From the NCBI GenBank assembly GCA_948329525.1, contig CAOJBM010000008.1:1-35978 (forward strand): a DNA stretch of 35,978 nucleotides. Direction: 5' to 3'. The position numbers and the translations under genes are program-made. The notes under the pieces are model-generated. The model saw only the letters and a program-made list of their open reading frames with translations, had not been told where the DNA came from and did no database searches. Source of the DNA: an uncultured Mycoplasmatota bacterium. Its GTDB lineage: Bacteria; Bacillota_I; Bacilli_A; RF39; UBA660. Below are positions 7,652 to 15,850 of the stretch, one piece after another (the stretch's first letter is position 1; every line of letters begins with the position of its first letter).

Positions 7652-7675
7652 AATATCGTAGTTCTATATTTTTTT
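7647..7675 (+). terminator. Rho-independent terminator after the DUF4186 gene
   Basis: TATAGAA (7647-7653) pairs with TTCTATA (7662-7668) over an 8-nt loop, then T7. The stop codon is part of the stem. Confidence 0.75.
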
Positions 7676-7837
7676 ATCTATTATATTTTCTAAAAGATAG
7701 TTATCTAAATTGAAATTAATACTTTCATTAGTAAAAGAATTTAAATAATTATTTTTTTCATTAATATATAATATGTGTTTCTTAGTATGCAAATTTTTAT
7801 AAAAAGTTAAGCATAATTTTATTTGCAATATTAATCT
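7664..7837 (-). pseudogene. Possible gene remnant on the opposite strand
   Basis: A 57-codon stop-free frame runs on the minus strand of an otherwise empty gap. It reads KKHILYINEKNNYLNSF and ends FNLDNYLLENIIDKKI. No ATG or ribosome site opens it and a TAG lies just upstream. In DNA this AT-rich an open frame of this length is uncommon, and the composition looks protein-like, so it may be the tail of a lost gene. Chance is not excluded. I see nothing else in 7676-7875 apart from the RBS-like GAAGTGG before the next gene. Confidence 0.25.
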
Positions 7838-7875
7838 CTATATAATATAATAAAAAACTAGTTAGAAGTGGTACT

Positions 7876-8358
7876 ATGGATAGTAATAAACTAGAAATAA
7901 GTTATAGTAATGGTATTGAAAAAAACATCATTATTGAAATGTGTACAGATGCTTTAGGTCAAGAATTTTTAATTATTTACTATAGTAATTTAGAAGGAAA
8001 CTATAGTAGAGGATTTGAAATAGATGAAAAATATGAAGTAAGTGATTTTGCTTTTGATATAACAAATGGATTGCAAAAGAATTTAATAAATAAAGATATG
8101 CTTTTTAAAAATTATATAACAGGTATTGTTTCAAACGAACCCATTTATCCCTCTATTTATTTAGGGACAAAATCGGCGAGTGGAAAAGATTTTAATGTTT
8201 CTTTAGCAAATACGATAAAATTAATAGAAAGTTTAGGACTACCCTATTTTTTAGCAAAAGATGGGCAAATAAGTAGTAAAAGAAACGAAAGAGTAGAAGA
8301 TTATATTAGAGAAGCTGATGAACTTTATTTTGCTCAAGAAAAATTAAATAAATCTTGA
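7876..8358 (+). CDS. Hypothetical protein, 160 residues
   Basis: Soluble protein of unknown family. It starts at an ATG behind AGAAGTGG. The N-terminal half has alternating strands (NKLEISYSNG, KNIIIEMCTDALGQEFLIIYYSN) suggesting an antiparallel sheet. A helical region (TIKLIESLGLPYFLAKDG) and an acidic, helical tail follow. No signal peptide or known active-site motif is visible. It has its own gap upstream and a bidirectional terminator downstream, so it is probably a single-gene transcript. Confidence 0.75.
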   Translation: MDSNKLEISYSNGIEKNIIIEMCTDALGQEFLIIYYSNLEGNYSRGFEIDEKYEVSDFAFDITNGLQKNLINKDMLFKNYITGIVSNEPIYPSIYLGTKSASGKDFNVSLANTIKLIESLGLPYFLAKDGQISSKRNERVEDYIREADELYFAQEKLNKS

Positions 8359-8374
8359 GTTAAAGAAATTAAAA

Positions 8375-8412
8375 AGAACTAGCAAATTATTTTCTAATTT
8401 GTTGGTAGTTCT
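8375..8412. terminator. Bidirectional terminator between convergent genes
   Basis: AGAACTA (8375-8381) pairs with TAGTTCT (8406-8412) around a second CAAATTA/TAATTTG stem. A-rich on the left and T-rich on the right, it can serve the 160-residue gene and the GH25 gene from the other side. Confidence 0.6.
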
Positions 8413-8451
8413 AAATTATCATATATAAATATACAATTTTTTATAAGTGTA

Positions 8452-9339
8452 TTATATACCTTTAAATAATTTTATTATAAATCTTATAAGACGAATTAAA
8501 AAATTAGATGATGGTACTTGTTTATCTGTTAAATCTTCTTCTTTAATATAGCCATTTTTAACTTTATAAGGTGCTTTTATTCCGTTTTTATTATTAGTAT
8601 CTTTTATAGTAACCTTTTTATTTCTGTACACTCTCTTTATTTTTGTTCCATCTTCATCTTTATATAAAGGTCCGTTTAAATAGGCGGTATCACCTTTTTT
8701 GTATTTTAAATTTTCCTTTGGCTCTTCTAAATGATTTAAACCTTTTTTTCTTATTATTTCTGGATAATCATAAAATGCTTTATCTCCATCTACTCGAGTT
8801 TCAATTCCAGGGATTCGATCATTATCTGTGTATTGCCATAGACCGCTACTATAACGATAAGAAAAATCTGGTCCCCACTCTGCTACCCATTTATCATATT
8901 TGTTAAGTTGTTCATCATTTAAGATACCATTTAATGTATTTAAACTTGCATAAATCCCTACGTAGTATCCTGCACTTTCAATAAGTTCACAATAACGTTT
9001 AACAATAGAAACAAGTTGTTCTTTTGGTAACGATAATTGACCTCTTTCTTCAACATCTAAGAAGACTGGATATTCTAATTGTTTATCTTTAATTAAACGA
9101 AGAGTATGTGCTGCTTCACTTTCAGCCATTGATAAACTAGTAGCATAACTAAATAAATAAACACCATATGGTATAAAAAGCCTTTCGCATTCTGTAGCAT
9201 TTTGATTAAATTTTGAATCATCTTGACTAACTAGATTATTTCCAAAACCACAACGAATAATAGCAAAATCAATATAATTTTTAGCTTCTTCCCAATTTAT
9301 ATTTCCTTGATAACTAGAAACATCAATTCCTTTTCTCAA
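8452..9339 (-). CDS. GH25 family lysozyme-like muramidase with SH3-like tail
   Basis: 295-residue glycoside hydrolase family 25 protein, expected to cut the MurNAc-GlcNAc bond of peptidoglycan. GIDVSSYQG holds Asp6, YPVFLDVEE holds Asp95 and Glu97, and GIYASLN, WVAEWG and LWQYTD are family motifs (residues 1-200). Residues about 212-270 look like an SH3-type wall-binding domain (YKKGDTAYLNGPLYKDEDG). The last 16 residues, FLIRLIRFIIKLFKGI, form a cationic amphipathic or membrane-active helix. There is no signal peptide, and no holin or phage gene nearby. The start codon is TTG at 9339 behind GGAGG with short spacing; upstream in-frame stops exclude a longer form. It could be a lone domesticated endolysin. 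Confidence 0.9.
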   Translation of the reverse strand: MRKGIDVSSYQGNINWEEAKNYIDFAIIRCGFGNNLVSQDDSKFNQNATECERLFIPYGVYLFSYATSLSMAESEAAHTLRLIKDKQLEYPVFLDVEERGQLSLPKEQLVSIVKRYCELIESAGYYVGIYASLNTLNGILNDEQLNKYDKWVAEWGPDFSYRYSSGLWQYTDNDRIPGIETRVDGDKAFYDYPEIIRKKGLNHLEEPKENLKYKKGDTAYLNGPLYKDEDGTKIKRVYRNKKVTIKDTNNKNGIKAPYKVKNGYIKEEDLTDKQVPSSNFLIRLIRFIIKLFKGI

Positions 9340-9415
9340 ATTCCTCCAACTCCTTTATCATAAAATATGAATGTTTCTAATTGCTTGTGTGTTTTTTTGT
9401 CATCATTTGTATATT

Positions 9416-9436
9416 AAAAAAAGACAAAAGTCTTTT
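9416..9436 (-). terminator. Terminator after the cupin gene
   Basis: On the minus strand AAAAGAC, TTTT loop, GTCTTTT (9436-9419) is followed by further T residues. It separates the pfk-cupin transcript from the GH25 gene. Confidence 0.65.
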
Positions 9437-9459
9437 CACTTTTACCATATTTTATTTTT

Positions 9460-9798
9460 CTATCTATGAATTCTAATAAAAATATATTCTGATTCTACTT
9501 CACCATTATTAAATATTTCATGATATACATTTGCTGGATACATAAACACATCTCCAACATTATATGGATATTCTCCATCTTCATCTTTTACGATTCCTGT
9601 ACCTTTTAACACATACATTATTTCATCAATGCCTTCATGATTATGCCAAGCATATTTATTACCTATAGGTAACCATCCATAAGTCATTCCTTGAACTCTT
9701 CCAAATTCATTATCAGCTATATATAATTTTCTACTGCCACTCCCCCCATGAGCTTCTTCTTTTGCTACTTCGTTATTAGACTTTTTTATTATTTTCAT
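9460..9798 (-). CDS. Small cupin-domain protein
   Basis: 112-residue single-domain cupin (beta-barrel). The first cupin motif is seen in KYAWHNHEGIDEIMYVLKGTG, whose two His and following Glu are the usual metal ligands. The second motif is seen in DVFMYPANVYHEIFNNGE with the final His. It is likely a metal-binding small-molecule isomerase, dioxygenase or sensor; the substrate cannot be read. The ATG at 9798 is preferred because AGGAGG lies 9 nt upstream; a TTG at 9804 is too close to that site. It follows the phosphofructokinase gene by 24 nt on the same strand and so is cotranscribed with it, suggesting a role near sugar phosphates. Confidence 0.88.
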   Translation of the reverse strand: MKIIKKSNNEVAKEEAHGGSGSRKLYIADNEFGRVQGMTYGWLPIGNKYAWHNHEGIDEIMYVLKGTGIVKDEDGEYPYNVGDVFMYPANVYHEIFNNGEVESEYIFIRIHR

Positions 9799-9822
9799 TT
9801 TCAATATCCTCCTATTTATGAT

Positions 9823-11046
9823 TTATTTTCTAATTAAATGAGCAGGCAATCCATCTTTATAAATTGGTTCTAACTCACCCATAATTAATGGTCTTGCATA
9901 ATTAATAAATTCTTCTTTTAAAGTATTATTTTCTTTGTCTATCCACTCAAGTGGTACTTTCTTTTCGACATTAGCAATGGCATCAATTTCATAGATATTA
10001 GTTCTACTTTGATAAGTACTTCCCTCTACTCGCTCAATTATAACCATTTTTCCAGTTGTACCATTATTTGCTTCTTCTACTGCACACTTTCCAACCTCTA
10101 TCGCTTCATTAATATCAGTTAAAGATGCAATATGAGTAGCTGCTCTTTGTAATGTTGAGAACTCAATTGCTCTTGTTTTTAAACCTGTTTTTGCTGCTAC
10201 TAAATTAGCTAAAGTAGAAGCGCACCCTGATAATTGCTTATGCCCAAAAGCATCTACTGACCTATCACTATCACTTAATTCACAAACAAATTTGCCATCA
10301 CTAGTTTGAACACCTTCAGAAACTGCTATTACTATAGAACTTTTTGTCTTAGCAAGTTTTTCGATATTTTGAATAAACTTATCTATATCAAAAGTAACTT
10401 CTGGCAAATAAATGGCATCTACTCCCTTACAATCATCAGTTTTTGCTAAAGCTGCGGCAGCTGTTAACCACCCAGCATGACGTCCCATAATCTCCACAAT
10501 ACAAACTGTTGGTTTACTAACACCAAATGACTCATTATCTCTTATAATTTCCTTTAAACTTGTAGCAATATATTTAGCAGCTGACCCATATCCCGGACAA
10601 TGGTCAGTAATTGGCAAATCATTATCTATCGTTTTAGGTATTCCCATAAATACTTGTTTTTTATTATTTTCTTTAGCATAAGCTGATAACATTTTGATTG
10701 TATCCATGGAGTCATTTCCACCAATATAGAATAAGCCATCAATTTCATTTTTATCTAGTATTTCAAAGATTTTCTCATAAACATCTTTGGCTTCTTCTAT
10801 CTTTGGTAACTTATAACGACAAGACCCTAAGAAAGCTGATGGAGTTCTTTTTAATAACTCTATATTTTCTTCTTCACTTAGATAATCATCTAAATCAATT
10901 ATTTTTTCTTGTAAAAATCCTTCAATACCATGAACCATTCCATATACTTTAATTCCTAATTCTTTCGCTTTATTATAAACTCCAACAACGCTTGAGTTTA
11001 TTACTGCTGTTGGTCCTCCTGATTGACCTACTATTATTTTTTTCAT
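9823..11046 (-). CDS. pfp: 6-phosphofructokinase, PPi-type
   Basis: 407-residue phosphofructokinase that converts fructose 6-phosphate to fructose 1,6-bisphosphate in glycolysis. The phosphate-donor loop is GQSGGPTAVIN (7-17), the second site is GGNDSMDT (109-116) and the catalytic segment is PKTIDNDLPITDHC (137-150), followed by GYGSAAKY and MGRHAGWL. Asp112 where ATP enzymes carry Gly, and Lys138 in PKTIDND where ATP enzymes have PGTIDND, are the known marks of PPi-dependent enzymes. I therefore favour pyrophosphate as donor, which makes the step reversible. The ATG has AGGTG upstream. The cupin gene follows in the same operon. Confidence 0.9.
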   Translation of the reverse strand: MKKIIVGQSGGPTAVINSSVVGVYNKAKELGIKVYGMVHGIEGFLQEKIIDLDDYLSEEENIELLKRTPSAFLGSCRYKLPKIEEAKDVYEKIFEILDKNEIDGLFYIGGNDSMDTIKMLSAYAKENNKKQVFMGIPKTIDNDLPITDHCPGYGSAAKYIATSLKEIIRDNESFGVSKPTVCIVEIMGRHAGWLTAAAALAKTDDCKGVDAIYLPEVTFDIDKFIQNIEKLAKTKSSIVIAVSEGVQTSDGKFVCELSDSDRSVDAFGHKQLSGCASTLANLVAAKTGLKTRAIEFSTLQRAATHIASLTDINEAIEVGKCAVEEANNGTTGKMVIIERVEGSTYQSRTNIYEIDAIANVEKKVPLEWIDKENNTLKEEFINYARPLIMGELEPIYKDGLPAHLIRK

Positions 11047-11146
11047 TTAAAACACCTCATCTAAATTATATCACACAAGTTATAAGTATTTACTTTATTT
11101 TTGAATTATTTAATGGTAATATAACTTTTAAGAAAAGAGGACAAAA

Positions 11147-12640
11147 ATGGAAAAATTTATTAATAATAAAATGAATACACTTCTTGTATCTGAGAAAGAT
11201 AGTGATTATGAAACACTAGTAAAATATGGTTTTGAAAATGTCACATATTTTAAAAGTCCTATCATTGCCCTAGAATATTTCTGGGAACACCCAGAAATGA
11301 AAGAACAATATGAACTTATAATATGTAGTGATACTATGGCTGATAAAACTTGTTTTGAATACCCTCGATTTACTCATAAAATTACAGATTTATTTAAAAA
11401 ACCAGATTGCCACATTTTTTATAAATGGGATTATGATGCTTGGTTTGAATATATAGGAGAAATGTGCTTAAAAAGAAATTTTTTGTACACTTTAGAAGAT
11501 ATTTTAGATAAGTATTTTGATGAAACGAAAACCAAAGAAAGTAATAAAAAATTTAAGCAAGCTGTTTTAAAAGAAAAAGGAATGACTCTACCTAAGAAAA
11601 TCGAAAATATTAAAGTCTTATTTTTGCAAGGTGGTTATAGTTATCGACCAGAAACTAATGCTCAAGTTTTGAATGATATTGGAATTAAAACTTTTGCTTT
11701 AACAGATGATTGTAATCCAGGACTTCAAAGAAATGCCATTCCTTATCTAGGCTATTACGATATTATAATTGCAGATATGATTTATTCAAGAGAATTATTT
11801 AATTTAGAAAAGGAAGTTTTAGAACAGAATAAACATCGAGATAATGGTCTTACAATGCTTGTTTGTAATAATGTTGATGGTTACGGTGAAAATTTTCATG
11901 TAGCATTTGAATGTTCTTTTGTTTCTAATAATCACGATAATCTTCCTAAAAAGGAAAAAAATTATTTTAATATATTCTCTCAAAATGAGGAATATACTCC
12001 AAACGAATATTTTTTAAGAACAGTTATTAGAAGATATATTGATGAATTAAATAAAATTAATGATGTTCAAATTGATACTACTAATCTTCCTAGTGTCGAA
12101 GATATGATAGAAAGAAGAAAAATTGAGGCTGAAGAACGTGAAAGAAAGTTTTGGGAAGCAGAAAAACAAAAAGAAGAAGAGGAAAAACCTTTAAGAACTA
12201 TTGAACACATTAGAACTTATGCGAAAAAATACTTAAATTTAAGAAGAAAAGGAATTTATTTACCTTTAGAAGGACTTGAAATTACTGAAAAAAATAATTA
12301 TATTACAGTTTATTTTACTATTCAAAATAAAAAGATGTGTGCTATTAGTTTCTCTAAAAACGTTTCTTCCTATGACGACACAATAAAACTTTTTGCCATA
12401 CAGACTATTTCTAAAAAAGGAAACTTAAGTGACCCTACAGAACTTGCTGTTTATTTAAGTGATTGGGACAATAATTCTGAAATACCTCGAAAACCTACCG
12501 ATGAGGAATGGTCAAAAATCGAAGGAATTAAAAAAAGAGTTGATAAAATATTAGTACCTCTTGTTGACGAAAGTATGAAAAATTATAATAACGGTAAACC
12601 TAAGTCTTATCGTAAAAGAAAAAAGTATTACCAAAAATAA
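11147..12640 (+). CDS. Hypothetical protein with two Rossmann-like regions, 497 residues
   Basis: Unrecognised cytoplasmic protein. Residues about 10-65 (TLLVSEKDSDYETLVKYGF, later ELIICSDTMAD) look like an alpha/beta receiver-type fold without a usable phosphoacceptor pattern. Residues about 155-275 form a second alpha/beta unit (IENIKVLFLQGGYSYRPETN, DDCNPGL, YYDIIIADMIYS). A charged helical stretch (about 318-350, rich in E, K and R) links to a C-terminal strand-rich region (370-440). The tail is very basic (KSYRKRKKYYQK) and could touch nucleic acid. It starts at an ATG behind GAGGAC, diverges from pfp, and stops inside a bidirectional terminator. No function is claimed. Confidence 0.82.
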   Translation: MEKFINNKMNTLLVSEKDSDYETLVKYGFENVTYFKSPIIALEYFWEHPEMKEQYELIICSDTMADKTCFEYPRFTHKITDLFKKPDCHIFYKWDYDAWFEYIGEMCLKRNFLYTLEDILDKYFDETKTKESNKKFKQAVLKEKGMTLPKKIENIKVLFLQGGYSYRPETNAQVLNDIGIKTFALTDDCNPGLQRNAIPYLGYYDIIIADMIYSRELFNLEKEVLEQNKHRDNGLTMLVCNNVDGYGENFHVAFECSFVSNNHDNLPKKEKNYFNIFSQNEEYTPNEYFLRTVIRRYIDELNKINDVQIDTTNLPSVEDMIERRKIEAEERERKFWEAEKQKEEEEKPLRTIEHIRTYAKKYLNLRRKGIYLPLEGLEITEKNNYITVYFTIQNKKMCAISFSKNVSSYDDTIKLFAIQTISKKGNLSDPTELAVYLSDWDNNSEIPRKPTDEEWSKIEGIKKRVDKILVPLVDESMKNYNNGKPKSYRKRKKYYQK

Positions 12641-12649
12641 TACTTTTTT
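12619..12649. terminator. Bidirectional terminator
   Basis: AAAAGTATTA (12621-12630) pairs with TAATACTTTT (12638-12647), extended by further A/T pairs, with A and T tracts on the two sides. The stop of the upstream gene is within the stem. Confidence 0.7.
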
Positions 12650-12671
12650 AAATTAGTTAATAAAAATAAAA

Positions 12672-13292
12672 TTACTTCGCATACTTATCATTATTAACAA
12701 TTTCTAATTGCTTTTTTAAATCATTATTTTCTTGTTTTAATTGGTATACTTGATTAATCAAATAATACATTTCTTTCATCATAGGCGTTCCACAAGTCCC
12801 TTGATAACCAAACTGTATTAATTGTTCAATAGAAGCTACGGAGACACGTTCTGGATGGTCGATAATAAATTGTAATATTGCCCACTCTGTTAAAATTTGT
12901 TCTATCCCCTTTTTTGATTCTTGTAAATGAAATTCCGCTTGGTCAAGACCTGTTCGTGCTTCTAATATTCCTTCTCTAAGATGTTCTTTTCCCTTTTCCA
13001 TTCTAGGATATTCATTCTTATTAACGTACTGCCTTAATCTTGCAACCACAGGAGTGTCTTGAACATAATGTTTAATATAGAATTGAAGGCGGTCACGATT
13101 TGGAAAATTAGATATATCAATATTGCTAGCTTTCAATTGCTCTTCTGCCATTTTAATCGTCTCTTCCCCTGCATTATCCTTAATCGCAAAAATTAAAGAA
13201 TTATAATTACTCAAAATTGTGTTAAACGTTTCTTGTAAAACATTTAGTACTACTTTAATCTCAAATGTTTGAATTTTCCCTTTCACTTCCAT
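12672..13292 (-). CDS. Hypothetical coiled-coil protein
   Basis: 206-residue soluble, almost entirely helical protein that I do not recognise. A cluster of motif-like features lies in the middle (RDRLQFYIKHYVQDTPVVARLRQYV, then a PERVSVASIEQLIQFGYQG segment that resembles a helix-turn-helix). The last 30 residues (YQLKQENNDLKKQLEIVNN) are a short leucine-zipper coiled coil, so it probably dimerises. I placed the start at the ATG at 13292 because AGGATGTG precedes it by 5 nt; an in-frame start at 13310 would add six residues without a site. Downstream it converges on the 497-residue gene. Confidence 0.75.
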   Translation of the reverse strand: MEVKGKIQTFEIKVVLNVLQETFNTILSNYNSLIFAIKDNAGEETIKMAEEQLKASNIDISNFPNRDRLQFYIKHYVQDTPVVARLRQYVNKNEYPRMEKGKEHLREGILEARTGLDQAEFHLQESKKGIEQILTEWAILQFIIDHPERVSVASIEQLIQFGYQGTCGTPMMKEMYYLINQVYQLKQENNDLKKQLEIVNNDKYAK

Positions 13293-13386
13293 AAAATCAC
13301 ATCCTGGCATTATAATAACATATATTTAAAATATTAGTATTAATTGTTGATAAAAGTATATATAATTATGCAAAAGAAAAAAGTAT

Positions 13387-14331
13387 TCAAAACAAATTCT
13401 TAAATACATTTAGTAAGTTTTTTATAGCATCTTTTACTTCTTCAATTGTTAATATACTTTTATCATCTAGAACATATATTTTTTGCATTTTATTATAAGC
13501 ATTAATTAAATCATTATTAAATTCTAATTTCATATATTCAAAATCTACTATCTTTTTATTTTCTTCTATTCCACCTAATCTAGATTTTTCTTCTCTTCTC
13601 TTATATTCAACTAATTTCTTTAACTCTTTCTTATTCTTTAGCAAGTTTTTTATATTATCATTTTTCATCATAATACAAATATCATATAAATGTTTAGATA
13701 CATCTCCATACATTTCTCTTTTATAATAAAATTCTGCTGCAAATATCTTATCGACAAAAATTCTTTCTAGTTTAATAATTTCTATCTCAAACTCAGATAT
13801 ATTATATTTTTCTTTTAAAATAGATTTTTCTTCATCTTTGGCATACTTATATATAATCGGTTCTATAACATAAGTAGCTATTGGTTCAGATACTGTAAAT
13901 GAAGTTGATTCTATTTGTATTCTTTCTGATTTAAAAAGTTCATTTAAGCTAAATAAAGAATCATATTTATAAAATGCTGTAACACTACCTTTTTTATCAA
14001 TAGTTTCTTCACTTACTAACTCTAAATCCTCAATATTATACCCAAGTGCTGATTTTTTTAGTCTTGTCTTATTACTATTATTTGACTCATTATTATTTAC
14101 TTTAACAGTTAAATCAATATCTTCAGAAAATCTATTCATATGATTTAATATTTTATAAACTGCTGTACCACCTTTAAAATAAGCTTGTAATTCCTTTTGT
14201 TTAAATGCCAATTCTTTTAAAACAAGACATACATAATAATCTTTTTCTAAAATATCACTTCTAATACCTGTTCTAGCATTGATATTTAATATTAGTTCTT
14301 CCAATACCTCCTTACTCACTTTCTTCGCCAC
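13387..14331 (-). CDS. AbiEii-type nucleotidyltransferase toxin (pair 1)
   Basis: 314-residue nucleotidyltransferase of the AbiEii/AbiGii family, the toxin of type IV toxin-antitoxin pairs that act in abortive phage infection. The polymerase-beta-type signature is present as EKDYYVCLVLKE (29-40), YFKGGTAVYK (51-60) and RFSEDIDLTV (67-76), giving the Gly-Gly turn and the Asp71-x-Asp73 metal site. The rest is helical, with the usual VEPIIYKYAK and KIFAAEFYYKRE segments. It overlaps the antitoxin gene by 20 bp and is second in the operon. Known members transfer nucleotides to tRNA or other targets; the target here is unknown. Confidence 0.9.
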   Translation of the reverse strand: MAKKVSKEVLEELILNINARTGIRSDILEKDYYVCLVLKELAFKQKELQAYFKGGTAVYKILNHMNRFSEDIDLTVKVNNNESNNSNKTRLKKSALGYNIEDLELVSEETIDKKGSVTAFYKYDSLFSLNELFKSERIQIESTSFTVSEPIATYVIEPIIYKYAKDEEKSILKEKYNISEFEIEIIKLERIFVDKIFAAEFYYKREMYGDVSKHLYDICIMMKNDNIKNLLKNKKELKKLVEYKRREEKSRLGGIEENKKIVDFEYMKLEFNNDLINAYNKMQKIYVLDDKSILTIEEVKDAIKNLLNVFKNLF

Positions 14332-14965
14332 CTAACTCATATAATTTTTTTATTGGTTTTAAATTATTTATTTTATTAGCATATTCAAATATTTTTTCCA
14401 TCTCTAATTCATTATCTTTAATAAATTTATAAATAATTTCTTTTTCATTATTCGTTTCTATTTTAATATTATCTTTATTAATTAATACATCAAAAAGCTG
14501 AAGATACTTATAGTTATCTTCATTAATTTGTAATTTAGGTCTTCTAATAGTAACTCCAAGATTTTTATTTTTATAATCATTAGCATTAGGACACTCATTA
14601 GTAACAATTAACAACTCTTTAGGTATTTGTGTAGTTAAACCTATTTTATTAAATAAATAAGCCCCTGAAATATATCCTTTTATATCATTTTTATTATGCA
14701 TATACTTTTTATCAATAACTTTATTGATATTTAAAGTTTTTTTACCAAAAGTACCTTTTAATGGTTTATAATAAATTCCTTTGACAAATTGGGCAAGTTT
14801 ATTTTCTTTTACTAACCTATTAATATATACGTAGATATTTTTAAATACATTATCAAAATTATCTTGAATATAATTTTTAAAATATTCTTTTATTTCTTCA
14901 ATAAATATTGGTTCATCAAAAGGATACTCATCTATATATTTAACTAAAATATCATTATAATTCAC
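14312..14965 (-). CDS. AbiEi-type antitoxin / DUF6088-like regulator (pair 1)
   Basis: Partner of the adjacent AbiEii gene, 218 residues. The N-terminal 70 residues form a winged helix (IKEYFKNYI, VYINRLVKENKLAQFVKGIYYKP), the DNA-binding part that normally autoregulates the operon. The remainder (SGAYLFNKIGLTTQIPKELLIVTN and a YKYLQLFDVL segment) matches the DUF6088/AbiEi antitoxin fold. I chose the GTG at 14965, which has AGGTGGTG 6 nt upstream; the GTG at 14977 lies inside that ribosome site. It is first in the operon, overlapping the toxin by 20 bp. Confidence 0.85.
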   Translation of the reverse strand: MNYNDILVKYIDEYPFDEPIFIEEIKEYFKNYIQDNFDNVFKNIYVYINRLVKENKLAQFVKGIYYKPLKGTFGKKTLNINKVIDKKYMHNKNDIKGYISGAYLFNKIGLTTQIPKELLIVTNECPNANDYKNKNLGVTIRRPKLQINEDNYKYLQLFDVLINKDNIKIETNNEKEIIYKFIKDNELEMEKIFEYANKINNLKPIKKLYELGGEESE

Positions 14966-15067
14966 ATATATCACCACCTAAATATAGTATTGTTATTATT
15001 TAATTAAAATATATACAATAATTCATTTATTAACAACATTATATGTTATTTTTGATTATATGTCAAT

Positions 15068-15139
15068 TTAATAAATTTTACCATTTTGAGTAAAAGATAT
15101 ATTATCTAAAAAATTTGCAAATATAATCTCTTGTTTCAT
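15068..15139 (-). CDS. Possible 23-codon small ORF or truncated gene start
   Basis: Just 6 nt past the SDR stop, ATG opens a frame reading MKQEIIFANFLDNISFTQNG and stopping three residues later. The composition is protein-like, but no ribosome site is visible. It may be the start of a lost fourth gene of the operon or chance. Confidence 0.2.
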   Translation of the reverse strand: MKQEIIFANFLDNISFTQNGKIY

Positions 15140-15145
15140 AGTATT

Positions 15146-15838
15146 TTAAGAATTTCGCTCTATTATTAAATCACTTACTGTCAAATTAATATCATTAAAA
15201 ACGTTTGAAATTATAATTTCTGCTACATCTTCGGCTTTCATAAAAGTATTTGCTTTATCTTCACTTACATAATCTCTAGAATTATTCCAAAAGTTAGTAT
15301 TCATACCACCTGGATAAACTCCAATAACTTTAACCGAAGTATTTTTATAAGCGACTTTTAAACTCTCTGTATAACCTCGTTCTCCCCACTTAACAGCACA
15401 ATATAAAGCTTCATTCTTAGCACCTTTTAAAGCAGCTGATGACATGATATTAATAATCTTTAAATCTTCTTCTTTTTTCATTTTTAAAACATTTGTTGTT
15501 AAAGATATCATCCCCTCTAAACCTTCTAAAGCTATGGAAATATCCTTTTTTTCATACATTGTTGGTTCTTTAAAAATTGCTGTTTGGGCATTATTTATTA
15601 AGTACTTTATATCTCCTAAATTAGAAATATCTTCAACAGTCTTTTTAATAAATTCTTCATCAGTAATGTTTCCTATAAATCCTTGATGATTATCTGGATA
15701 CATTTTATTTAATTCTTCTAATTTCTCTTTATTTCTTGCAATATTACAAACATAATAGCCTTTTTCAATTAACTTTTCTACTAAGCAAAGCCCTAATCCA
15801 CTTGTTCCGCCAGTTATTACAACAATTTCCTTATTCAT
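15146..15838 (-). CDS. SDR-family oxidoreductase
   Basis: 230-residue classical short-chain dehydrogenase. The cofactor loop is TGGTSGLG (9-16), NIARNKEKL follows strand 2 (favouring NADPH), the NAG-like motif is reduced to LINNAQ, the catalytic Ser is in NIMSSAA, and the YxxxK motif is YCAVK, followed by VYPGGMNT. Substrate unknown. It is last in the dehydrogenase, Ppx-like, SDR operon, 12 nt after the preceding stop and with a GGAGG-type site in the gap. Confidence 0.92.
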   Translation of the reverse strand: MNKEIVVITGGTSGLGLCLVEKLIEKGYYVCNIARNKEKLEELNKMYPDNHQGFIGNITDEEFIKKTVEDISNLGDIKYLINNAQTAIFKEPTMYEKKDISIALEGLEGMISLTTNVLKMKKEEDLKIINIMSSAALKGAKNEALYCAVKWGERGYTESLKVAYKNTSVKVIGVYPGGMNTNFWNNSRDYVSEDKANTFMKAEDVAEIIISNVFNDINLTVSDLIIERNS

Positions 15839-15850
15839 CTTTTTTACCTC

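Noticed and set aside
8452-9339. Prophage lysis module
   Set aside because: Only the GH25 gene is lysin-like; no holin, tail, capsid or integrase genes are nearby.
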